5,619 nucleotides of DNA from Hyphomicrobiales bacterium (GTDB lineage Bacteria > Pseudomonadota > Alphaproteobacteria > Rhizobiales > Aestuariivirgaceae): contig JALSNA010000020.1 in NCBI GenBank assembly GCA_026987255.1, forward strand, positions 1-5,619. Direction: 5' to 3'. The position numbers and the translations under genes are program-made. The notes beneath the pieces are model-generated. The model saw only the letters and a program-made list of their open reading frames with translations. It was not told the origin of the DNA and made no database searches. This document shows, piece by piece, positions 1 to 5,572 of the stretch (within the stretch, counting starts at the first letter, position 1; each line of letters starts with the position of its first letter).

Positions 1-527
<527 letters not shown>

Positions 528-559
528 TCACAGGAAATTCAGGTTGAACCGGGAAAAAG

Positions 560-588
560 GATATGGCCGTTTGCGCCTGCCCCCGCAA
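560..588 (-). promoter_or_regulatory. alaS: Candidate promoter of alaS
   Basis: On the minus strand TTGCGG (588-583) is followed after 17 bases by CATATC (565-560). Read as GCCATATC, the -10 region matches seven of eight positions of the Caulobacter-type housekeeping consensus GCTANAWC, and the upstream TTG element sits at an allowed spacing. It would start transcription near 553 and leave a leader of about 38 bases before the alaS start. This would let alaS be expressed independently of recA. It is a pattern match only. Confidence 0.4.
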
Positions 589-717
589 GTGAAAAATGCC
601 CAGGATTCCCCTGCCCCGCCGGGCACGGCGGAGGCGGAAGAGAAACGGGCCGCCCCGCTCGACAAGGGCCGCCCGCATTTTCCCGGATGATTTTTCCCGG
701 CAAATCCCGCGCCCGCC

Positions 718-1788
<1,071 letters not shown>

Positions 1789-1797
1789 ATGCCCATA

Positions 1798-1804
1798 TCT
1801 CCTT
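1798..1804 (-). promoter_or_regulatory. recA: Ribosome binding site of recA
   Basis: The minus strand reads AAGGAGA here, nine bases before the ATG at 1788. This strong match to the 16S rRNA 3' end fixes the recA start upstream of the internal Met14 codon. Confidence 0.8.
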
Positions 1805-1838
1805 GCTGTGCAAGCCTCGCATGTGGTGAAGGCTTTTC

Positions 1839-1874
1839 GTTCTCATCTATTCTCATTATGTTCTCTTATTGTTT
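1839..1874 (-). promoter_or_regulatory. LexA-like SOS operator array upstream of recA
   Basis: Read on the plus strand there are four phased half-sites: GTTC at 1839, ATTC at 1849, GTTC at 1860 and GTTT at 1871, with steps of 10, 11 and 11 bases. The first three share the longer form RTTCTCW. The known alphaproteobacterial LexA site is a direct repeat GTTC-N7-GTTC, that is an 11-base step. Here the two 11-base pairs each deviate by one base (ATTC-N7-GTTC and GTTC-N7-GTTT). The sites cover the -10 element and the spacer of the recA promoter, so bound repressor would block RNA polymerase. No perfect GTTC-N7-GTTC is present, so this is a strong candidate rather than proof. Confidence 0.5.
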
Positions 1875-1883
1875 CAATTGCAA
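1855..1883 (-). promoter_or_regulatory. recA: Candidate recA promoter
   Basis: On the minus strand TTGCAA (1883-1878) is separated by exactly 17 bases from CATAAT (1860-1855), a near-consensus sigma-70 -10 element. Transcription would begin near 1848, giving a leader of about 60 bases. The spacer and -10 element overlap the GAAC-type half-sites described separately, which is the arrangement expected for a LexA-repressed promoter. Confidence 0.6.
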
Positions 1884-1915
1884 GAGAAAAAGTGTTCACG
1901 GCACAAGGGGGCTTG

Positions 1916-1953
1916 AAAAACGCTGGCACGGCCATCCTCACCCCCCTGCCAGC
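1916..1953 (-). terminator. Possible intrinsic terminator between the tolC-family gene and recA
   Basis: On the minus strand GCTGGCA (1953-1947) can pair with TGCCAGC (1928-1922) across an 18-base loop. The sequence then continues G-TTTTT (1921-1916). A seven-base-pair GC-rich stem followed by a U tract is terminator-like. The first arm also belongs to the much longer hairpin at 1932-2001, so the two structures exclude each other. It would end read-through transcription from the tolC-family gene before the recA promoter. Confidence 0.4.
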
Positions 1954-2001
1954 CACCCCGATCATGGGTCGCTTCGGGTGGCTGGCAGGGAGTGAGGATG
2001 G
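1932..2001 (-). repeat. Long imperfect inverted repeat (about 25-bp stem)
   Basis: CCATCCTCA (1932-1940) pairs with TGAGGATGG (1993-2001), and TGCCAGCCACCC (1947-1958) pairs with GGGTGGCTGGCA (1976-1987). Between them six C face GAGGG, which leaves one bulge and one C/A mismatch. In RNA from the minus strand that mismatch becomes a G-U pair, so the structure is more continuous there. The 17-base loop can close three more pairs (CGA/TCG). This is the strongest dyad in the window and lies 194 bases after the tolC-family stop and about 50 bases before the recA -35 element. Terminator, repeat-family unit and structured RNA are all possible. Confidence 0.75.
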
Positions 2002-2044
2002 TCTTTATGACAGTCGACAGGAATGCCCGGCCTAAGACAAGGGC

Positions 2045-2115
2045 GCCGGGCGCTTGCGCGTAGGGGGCCTGGTTGAATCAGAAGCCGCCTGATGGGGAGA
2101 GAGCAAGCGCCCGGC
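2045..2115. repeat. 13-bp perfect inverted repeat with inner dyad
   Basis: GCCGGGCGCTTGC (2045-2057) is the exact reverse complement of GCAAGCGCCCGGC (2103-2115). The 45-base interval holds a smaller dyad, ATCAG (2077-2081) with CTGAT (2089-2093). No U tract follows on either strand, so a simple intrinsic terminator is unlikely. It may be one stem of a structured RNA or a dispersed repeat element. Confidence 0.7.
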
Positions 2116-2116
2116 T

Positions 2117-2152
2117 GGGATCCGGAACCAGCGGGAAAATGTTTCCGGACCC
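2117..2152 (-). repeat. Bulged inverted repeat
   Basis: GGG (2117-2119) and TCCGGAA (2121-2127) face TTCCGGA (2143-2149) and CCC (2150-2152), with a single bulged A at 2120 and a loop of about 15 bases. It directly adjoins the 13-bp inverted repeat at 2045-2115. It forms one of a series of stems after the tolC-family gene. Confidence 0.55.
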
Positions 2153-2161
2153 GTTCCATGT

Positions 2162-2189
2162 CCGCCACGCCCCCATGGGAGCGCGGCGG
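2162..2189 (-). terminator. Stem-loop just after the tolC-family stop codon
   Basis: In minus-strand RNA positions 2189 to 2162 fold into a 12-pair stem with a CAUG loop, beginning six bases after the stop codon. Two of the pairs are G-U, and both would be A-C mismatches in plus-strand RNA, so the structure favours the gene's own transcript. There is no U tract after it, so it may protect or process the mRNA 3' end rather than terminate on its own. Confidence 0.45.
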
Positions 2190-2195
2190 GTAACT

Positions 2196-3686
2196 CTAAC
2201 TGGCCCGCGCCGCCACGTTGCGGCGCCTCCAGGTGCGGCGCAGGCTGGCCGCCAGCGCCTTCACGCTCATGTCCTTGCTGACCTCCCCGCCATAGGGATC
2301 AAGGCCCAAGGAGGCATAGACATTGGCAATGGCGTTCTGCAGGTCCGCATAGGCCACGTCATGGCGCGCCGCGGCCAGCAGGGTGTTCATCTGCTCGCGG
2401 ATCAGGGTCTGCTCGCTGGCCGCGTCATTGGCGGCCGCCGCGCGCACCTGCCGCAGGATGCGCCTTTGCACATCCAGATATTCACGCGCCGAATTGAGCA
2501 CCCGCCCCTGATAGACGTAGCGCACCCGGGAGACATAGACCTGGGTCATGACCGCCATGGTCAGCGCCAGGGCCCGCGCATGCTCCAGCCGGGCCTGGGC
2601 CTCGACCTGCCGCTTGCGGGCCGGATAGCGGAACAGCCGCATGAGGTTCCAGCTTGCCTTCGCGCCCCAGTTCACCCAGTTGTTGTTGTAAAGGAAATCA
2701 TTGGCATCCACATTCAGCGCCGTATAGACCGATGCCCCGGGCAGCAGCTCCAGCAGCGCCGCGGTGGCTTCCTTTTCATTGATTCGCTTCTTCAAGGCCG
2801 CCTCGCGCAGTTCCGGGCGGTTTTTCAATGCAATGGCGATCATCCGCGAGCTGTTCCATTTCAGCCGCAGCCCCGCCGGCCTGCGTTTCGGGATGGCCAG
2901 CGAGAAGCGCACCCCCGGCGCGACATTCATCAATGCCCCCAGTTGCAGCTTGGCGCTGCGCAGCTCCTGTTCCAGCTGCTGCAGCTGCTTCTTGATGCTG
3001 ATCAGCTCGCGCTCATATGTCAGCGCCGTAAGCGGCGTGGTCTGGCCCGAGGCCGCCAGGTGCCGCGAATTGCGCATGGCCCGGCGCACCCGCCGCGCGA
3101 GCCTGTGCATGGCCCCGGAGAGCCTTTGCTCGCTGGCGGCGCGCCAGAAGGCGGTGCGCACATCCTCGATCACCCGGTTGATGACCTTGCGCTTGCGTTC
3201 GGTGGCGATCAGCACCTTGTCGGCCGCCTGCCGGGCGCGCACATAGGACAGGCCGAAATCCAGGATGTTCCACGAGAAGGTGAGATCGGCGGTCAGGGAG
3301 GTCTTTTCGGTTGATTTCGACGGCTCCAGGGACTGGATGCCGGTGAGCAGGGACTGCGACTTGCCACCCGGCTCGTTGGAGCGCCGCGACCAGCCGGAGT
3401 TGGCCACCAGCTTGGGCAGCATGTCCCAGCTTTTCAGTTCGGCATCTCCCATGGCCAGCGCCTGGTTCATCTGCTCCACCCGGAAGTCGAGATTGTATTT
3501 CAGCGCCCGCGCCATGGCCTCATAGAGACTGACCGGCCCGTGAATGGGCTCCTGTCCGGATGCCAGATCCCGCAGATTGCCTTCCGTGAACCCCGCAATC
3601 TCCTCCATGGTGAGATTTTCCGGCGTGACCGCGCACCCCGACAACAGGACGGCTGCCGCCAGGGCTGTGATGATCTTTCTCGCCAT
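2196..3686 (-). CDS. TolC/OprM-family outer-membrane efflux lipoprotein
   Basis: A 496-residue outer-membrane factor. Such proteins form trimeric channels through the outer membrane and periplasm for RND pumps, ABC exporters or type I secretion. The N-terminus MARKIITALAAAVLLSGCAV has a lipobox (LSGC), with Cys18 as the predicted lipidated residue, as in OprM/NodT-type channels. Two repeated halves are visible: the first opens near residue 53 with SLYEAMARALKYNLDFRV and holds the coiled stretch QLQQLEQELRSAKLQLGALMNVAPG; the second opens with IALKNRPELREAALKKR and ends YADLQNAIANVYASLGLDP. The C-terminus is very basic (RRTWRRRN). The start at 3686 is preferred because GAGGA lies nine bases upstream; an in-frame ATG at 3704 has no ribosome site. 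No adaptor or pump gene adjoins it, so the partner and substrate are unknown. Confidence 0.9.
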   Translation of the reverse strand: MARKIITALAAAVLLSGCAVTPENLTMEEIAGFTEGNLRDLASGQEPIHGPVSLYEAMARALKYNLDFRVEQMNQALAMGDAELKSWDMLPKLVANSGWSRRSNEPGGKSQSLLTGIQSLEPSKSTEKTSLTADLTFSWNILDFGLSYVRARQAADKVLIATERKRKVINRVIEDVRTAFWRAASEQRLSGAMHRLARRVRRAMRNSRHLAASGQTTPLTALTYERELISIKKQLQQLEQELRSAKLQLGALMNVAPGVRFSLAIPKRRPAGLRLKWNSSRMIAIALKNRPELREAALKKRINEKEATAALLELLPGASVYTALNVDANDFLYNNNWVNWGAKASWNLMRLFRYPARKRQVEAQARLEHARALALTMAVMTQVYVSRVRYVYQGRVLNSAREYLDVQRRILRQVRAAAANDAASEQTLIREQMNTLLAAARHDVAYADLQNAIANVYASLGLDPYGGEVSKDMSVKALAASLRRTWRRRNVAARAS

Positions 3687-3695
3687 TCCCCTCTT

Positions 3696-3701
3696 TCCTC
3701 T
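3696..3701 (-). promoter_or_regulatory. Ribosome binding site deciding the tolC-family start
   Basis: The minus strand reads AGAGGA here, nine bases before the ATG at 3686. The alternative ATG at 3704 is preceded only by AT-rich sequence and GCCCGC, so the shorter protein with the lipobox closer to its N-terminus is favoured. Confidence 0.6.
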
Positions 3702-3719
3702 CATGCGGGCATATTTATT

Positions 3720-3734
3720 TATACACCCTGTATA
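3720..3734. promoter_or_regulatory. 15-bp operator-like dyad upstream of the tolC-family gene
   Basis: TATACA-CCC-TGTATA is a perfect inverted repeat with six-base arms, centred about 41 bases upstream of the start codon. On the minus strand its arms give TATACA and, with following bases, TATAAA, both usable as -10 elements, although no good -35 was found at standard spacing. A dimeric repressor or activator bound here would control the efflux gene directly. The bound regulator is not identifiable from this window. Confidence 0.45.
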
Positions 3735-3738
3735 GTTG

Positions 3739-3791
3739 CATTTCCGGACAAATAAAAACCCAAGCGCCCCTGCACGGGATGGCCGGAAATG
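3739..3791. repeat. 9-bp perfect inverted repeat
   Basis: CATTTCCGG (3739-3747) is the exact reverse complement of CCGGAAATG (3783-3791), 35 bases apart. The interval contains AATAAAAA (3751-3758), which is a U-rich run on the minus strand. The right arm abuts, with no gap, the left arm of the larger inverted repeat starting at 3792. Confidence 0.6.
3751..3783 (-). terminator. Weak candidate terminator after the DUF2259-like gene
   Basis: On the minus strand a small stem (CCA and CCC facing GGG and TGG, with a GTGCA loop and an internal bulge) is followed by TTTTTATT (3758-3751). It lies about 205 bases after the DUF2259-like stop and before the tolC-family promoter area. The stem is short, so support is modest. 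Confidence 0.3.
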
Positions 3792-3877
3792 TCAGTTGAT
3801 CCGGCTTCTGCCGCCCGGCCCGTCCCGACTGCCCTCTGCGACGAACTGGCGTGCCTTGACGAAGCCGAATCAACTGA
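3792..3877 (-). repeat. 17-bp near-perfect inverted repeat, 86 bases overall
   Basis: TCAGTTGATCCGGCTTC (3792-3808) and GAAGCCGAATCAACTGA (3861-3877) are complementary at 16 of 17 positions across a 52-base interval. The single mismatch becomes a G-U pair in minus-strand RNA. No open frame or clear target-site duplication accompanies it. A small non-autonomous repeat element, a regulatory RNA stem or an mRNA 3' structure are possible. Confidence 0.65.
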
Positions 3878-3880
3878 TCA

Positions 3881-3950
3881 CTTTTCTATCATATGTGGTA
3901 ATTGTTAATCAACATATAACGCTGGTTGTATTTCTTGATCAATTCCCCCG
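3881..3950. other. AT-rich intergenic block with small dyads
   Basis: The 60 bases from 3881 are about 30% GC, in sharp contrast to the surrounding GC-rich DNA. The block contains ATATGT (3891-3896) opposite ACATAT (3912-3917), with TTG/CAA nested inside, and a TTGATCAA palindrome near 3935-3942. No gene starts from it in a convincing way. It is the remaining part of the 300-base gap between the DUF2259-like and tolC-family genes. Confidence 0.4.
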
Positions 3951-3986
3951 CCGGGGATGACGCCACCACATTGGCCATCGCCCGCC

Positions 3987-4754
3987 TTATTTCTTGCGCC
4001 GGTCGAAAACCCGCCCGGAAACCGTATAACGCACCTTGGCGCCCTTGCCCGCCTGGCGCGCGGCCACCACCACCGCCAGCGAATCCACATCCGGGTTGGG
4101 CAGATAGACCACCGCCCGCACCAGGGCATAATCCACCGGACAGCCACGCGATTCCGGCAGCCTCCTGTCCTTGTGGATGCGCACATCGCCGCCCGGTGTG
4201 CTCAAGGTCAGTTCATAGCCCTTGGTCTTCAGGCCCGGACATGCCTTGCTGGCGAGCGGAAAGGTCTTGAGGATCAAGCCGCCGGAAAGCCCGGGAGCGG
4301 CGATGAACATGGTCTTTTCCGCGCCCTTCCCCTGTGGTTTGAAGGCCTTGCCGCGCGGCACCAGGGTGAGATAGCGGATGACCCGCTTGGCATCGAAATA
4401 ATTCTCGTCGCGCGCCCGCTGGATGGCCTGGCGCACGGTGATGCCCGCAGGGATTTTTTCCTTCACCTCATAAACGAAGGGCGAGCGGTGAATTTCCTCG
4501 CCGCTGCGCAGATCGTAGATGCGGATTTCCGAAAAGGGAACCATGGCGCGGCTTGCCGGAGCATCCAGGATCTGCTCCACGGGCTTGTCCCCCGGATGGC
4601 GCAGGCCATATTGCTCGATGCCGAAGAACAGGCCGCGGCCATTGAAACCGACGATATCCAGCCCCGGCGCATCCGTGTTTTCCGCCGCGATGGCGAGCGG
4701 CGGCAGAACGCCCAGCAGGGCGGCAGCGGCAAGCAGGCGTGCCTTGTGCATCAT
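3987..4754 (-). CDS. Secreted DUF2259-like protein (COG5497 type), function unknown
   Basis: A 255-residue protein. The N-terminus (MMHKARLLAAAALLGVLPPLAIAAE) is a clear Sec signal peptide, with cleavage likely after residue 23 or 24, so the product should be periplasmic or secreted. The mature start LDIVGFNGRGLFFGIEQYG resembles the opening of DUF2259 predicted secreted proteins (an IGFS-DGRYFAFEEYG-like block). The segment RRLPESRGCPVDYALVRAVVYLPNPDVDSLAVVV also fits that family's C-terminal part as I remember it. Its only cysteines outside the signal, Cys172 and Cys205, could form a disulfide. The biochemical role of the family is not known. The start at 4754 has GGAG seven bases upstream; ATG at 4751 is an equivalent alternative, and the longer reading upstream has no signal peptide. 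It is divergent from the cytochrome c gene across a 121-base shared regulatory spacer. Confidence 0.75.
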   Translation of the reverse strand: MMHKARLLAAAALLGVLPPLAIAAENTDAPGLDIVGFNGRGLFFGIEQYGLRHPGDKPVEQILDAPASRAMVPFSEIRIYDLRSGEEIHRSPFVYEVKEKIPAGITVRQAIQRARDENYFDAKRVIRYLTLVPRGKAFKPQGKGAEKTMFIAAPGLSGGLILKTFPLASKACPGLKTKGYELTLSTPGGDVRIHKDRRLPESRGCPVDYALVRAVVYLPNPDVDSLAVVVAARQAGKGAKVRYTVSGRVFDRRKK

Positions 4755-4782
4755 GATTGAACTCCACTTATCGGCAGATGAC

Positions 4783-4839
4783 CATATCCACCCGGATATG
4801 TGCCCTGCCCCTTGTCTCATGGCAAGGGGCTGCACATAT
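4783..4839. promoter_or_regulatory. Nested inverted repeats in the divergent spacer
   Basis: CATATCC (4783-4789) pairs with GGATATG (4794-4800). Overlapping this, ATATGTGC (4796-4803) pairs with GCACATAT (4832-4839), and inside it GCCCCTTG (4807-4814) pairs with CAAGGGGC (4823-4830) around an eight-base loop. The two outer pairings share ATATG at 4796-4800, so as RNA they are mutually exclusive; as DNA they provide repeated half-sites. The region lies between two divergent genes. A weak plus-strand promoter (TTGTCT at 4812, CATATG at 4835, 17-base spacing) would overlap the dyad. No U tract follows on either strand, which argues against a plain terminator. Confidence 0.6.
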
Positions 4840-4865
4840 GAAAAATGGGTAAGTTTGATCCAGAT

Positions 4866-4872
4866 GGAGGAG
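4866..4872 (+). promoter_or_regulatory. Ribosome binding site of the cytochrome c gene
   Basis: GGAGGAG ends three bases before the ATG at 4876, with its GGAGG core five bases away. It overlaps the in-frame ATG at 4864, which rules that codon out as the likely start. Confidence 0.7.
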
Positions 4873-4875
4873 ACA

Positions 4876-5271
4876 ATGAAACGGCTCTCCCTGCTCGCCC
4901 TGGCCACGGTGGCCATATTGAGCCTCGCCCATCCGCTTTCGGCAGGCAATACGCAACGCGAATCGGGTCTCCAGTTGCCGCCGGGCGATGCCAGGGCGGC
5001 CCGTCCCCTGATCGCCGAGCATTGCATCAAGTGCCACCTTGTTTTGGGCTTTCCACGCGACAAGTTGCAACCGGCCGTCAAGGCCCCGCCTTTCCATGTC
5101 ATCGCCAACGATCCGCAACGATATCCCGACCAGGCCTTGCGCGCCTTTTTGCGCAAGCCCCACTACCCCATGCAGGGATTTGTCCTCTCCAAACGGGACA
5201 TCGATAACATCATCGCCTTCCTGCATACCCTGCGCAAGAAATCTCCGCGCAAGAAACCCGCAGCACAATGA
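4876..5271 (+). CDS. Small periplasmic monoheme cytochrome c
   Basis: A 131-residue secreted cytochrome c, an electron carrier in the periplasm. The signal peptide is MKRLSLLALATVAILSLAHPLSAG, with cleavage probably after Ala23. The single heme-attachment motif is C50-I-K-C53-H54 (CXXCH), with His54 as one axial ligand. Met99, in KPHYPMQGF, is the likely second ligand and is followed by the usual C-terminal helix (LSKRDIDNIIAFLHTLR). The tail is lysine-rich (RKKSPRKKP). The mature domain of about 105 residues is typical of small class I cytochromes. The start at 4876 is chosen because GGAGGAG lies immediately upstream (4866-4872); an in-frame ATG at 4864 falls within that ribosome site. It is divergent from the DUF2259-like gene and convergent with the cysteine-rich gene. 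Its redox partner is not visible here. Confidence 0.93.
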   Translation: MKRLSLLALATVAILSLAHPLSAGNTQRESGLQLPPGDARAARPLIAEHCIKCHLVLGFPRDKLQPAVKAPPFHVIANDPQRYPDQALRAFLRKPHYPMQGFVLSKRDIDNIIAFLHTLRKKSPRKKPAAQ

Positions 5272-5276
5272 TGTGC
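5263..5276. terminator. Small stem-loop spanning the cytochrome stop codon
   Basis: GCACA (5263-5267) and TGTGC (5272-5276) form a perfect five-pair stem with an ATGA loop that contains the TGA stop of the cytochrome gene. Short T-containing runs follow on both strands (CCTTTAGG on plus; TGCGGGTTTCTT on minus, inside the cytochrome gene). With only 8 bases between the two convergent stops there is no room for a larger terminator. Support is weak. Confidence 0.25.
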
Positions 5277-5279
5277 CCT

Positions 5280-5519
5280 TTAGGCGCAGCAACCATCCGC
5301 GGAACTTGAGCCTTTTTCGGCCTGTTCCTGCTGGATCGGCGGACAGGGCACATCACCATAAGAGCAGAAGACGCAGCAATCCCCCGCCCTGGGCTTGAGC
5401 AGGGCATGGCAGTTTTCGCACTCATAAAACCACTGGCAGGCGTCCGTGGGCATGGTTTCGGTCTTTTCGTGCCCGCATTCAGGGCAACGGATGGTGGAGC
5501 GCAAGATGATCTTGCTCAT
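5280..5519 (-). CDS. Cysteine-rich GDCCVxC-type small protein
   Basis: A 79-residue protein with eleven cysteines and no signal peptide or membrane segment, so probably cytoplasmic. The pattern is C12-PE-C15, C28, C34-EN-C37, then GDCCVFC at residues 46-52, C59 in VPCPP, and a C-terminal C77-C78-A79. The two CXXC pairs resemble a zinc ribbon. The GDCCVFCSYG segment matches the family called GDCCVxC domain (seleno)protein in public annotation, some members of which carry selenocysteine; all codons here are standard. Metal or thiol chemistry is likely but the function is unproven. The start at 5519 has AAGGAGG eight bases upstream, better than the in-frame ATG at 5555. It converges on the cytochrome gene with an 8-base gap and follows a probable gene end at 5573. 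Confidence 0.82.
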   Translation of the reverse strand: MSKIILRSTIRCPECGHEKTETMPTDACQWFYECENCHALLKPRAGDCCVFCSYGDVPCPPIQQEQAEKGSSSADGCCA

Positions 5520-5527
5520 GACGACAA

Positions 5528-5534
5528 CCTCCTT
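5528..5534 (-). promoter_or_regulatory. Ribosome binding site deciding the GDCCVxC start
   Basis: The minus strand reads AAGGAGG, a full-strength Shine-Dalgarno match, eight bases before the ATG at 5519. It fixes the 79-residue form and excludes the extra twelve residues from the ATG at 5555. Confidence 0.8.
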
Positions 5535-5554
5535 GTGCGCCCCATCTTGCCCCA

Positions 5555-5571
5555 TTGCGCATCACGCGCAA
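5555..5571. repeat. Short hairpin between the partial gene and the GDCCVxC gene
   Basis: TTGCGC (5555-5560) and GCGCAA (5566-5571) form a perfect six-pair stem with an ATCAC loop, beginning one base after the putative stop codon at 5573-5575 when read on the minus strand. No U tract follows, so transcription may continue into the GDCCVxC gene. Confidence 0.35.
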
Positions 5572-5572
5572 A

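Noticed and set aside
616..631. Hairpin CCGCCG-GGCA-CGGCGG between recA and alaS as a terminator
   Set aside because: The six-pair stem is perfect, but on the minus strand it is followed by GGGCAGGGG rather than a U tract, so it is not a convincing intrinsic terminator.
2115..2133. T-arm-like sequence of a tRNA on the minus strand
   Set aside because: A GCTGG/CCAGC stem with TTC in the loop looks tRNA-like. However the loop is nine bases, not seven, and no acceptor stem, anticodon arm or D arm can be built around it.
2073..3314. A 413-codon open frame on the plus strand opposite the tolC-family gene
   Set aside because: It is the antisense shadow of a well-supported GC-rich gene. Its composition is dominated by Arg, Gly, Pro, His and Gln, with no recognisable domain, and the minus-strand frame has a lipobox and family motifs.
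3736..3960. Possible small plus-strand gene in the gap upstream of the tolC-family gene
   Set aside because: It would begin with TTG, has no ribosome site, and crosses both inverted repeats and the AT-rich block with no protein-like pattern.
3957..4760. A 267-codon plus-strand frame opposite the DUF2259-like gene
   Set aside because: It has the Arg/His/Gly-rich composition of an antisense shadow, while the opposite strand has a signal peptide and a ribosome site with proper spacing.
4755..5156. N-terminal extension of the DUF2259-like gene up to an ATG at 5156
   Set aside because: The extension runs antisense through the cytochrome c gene and the divergent spacer. The start at 4754 has a ribosome site and begins a clean signal peptide.
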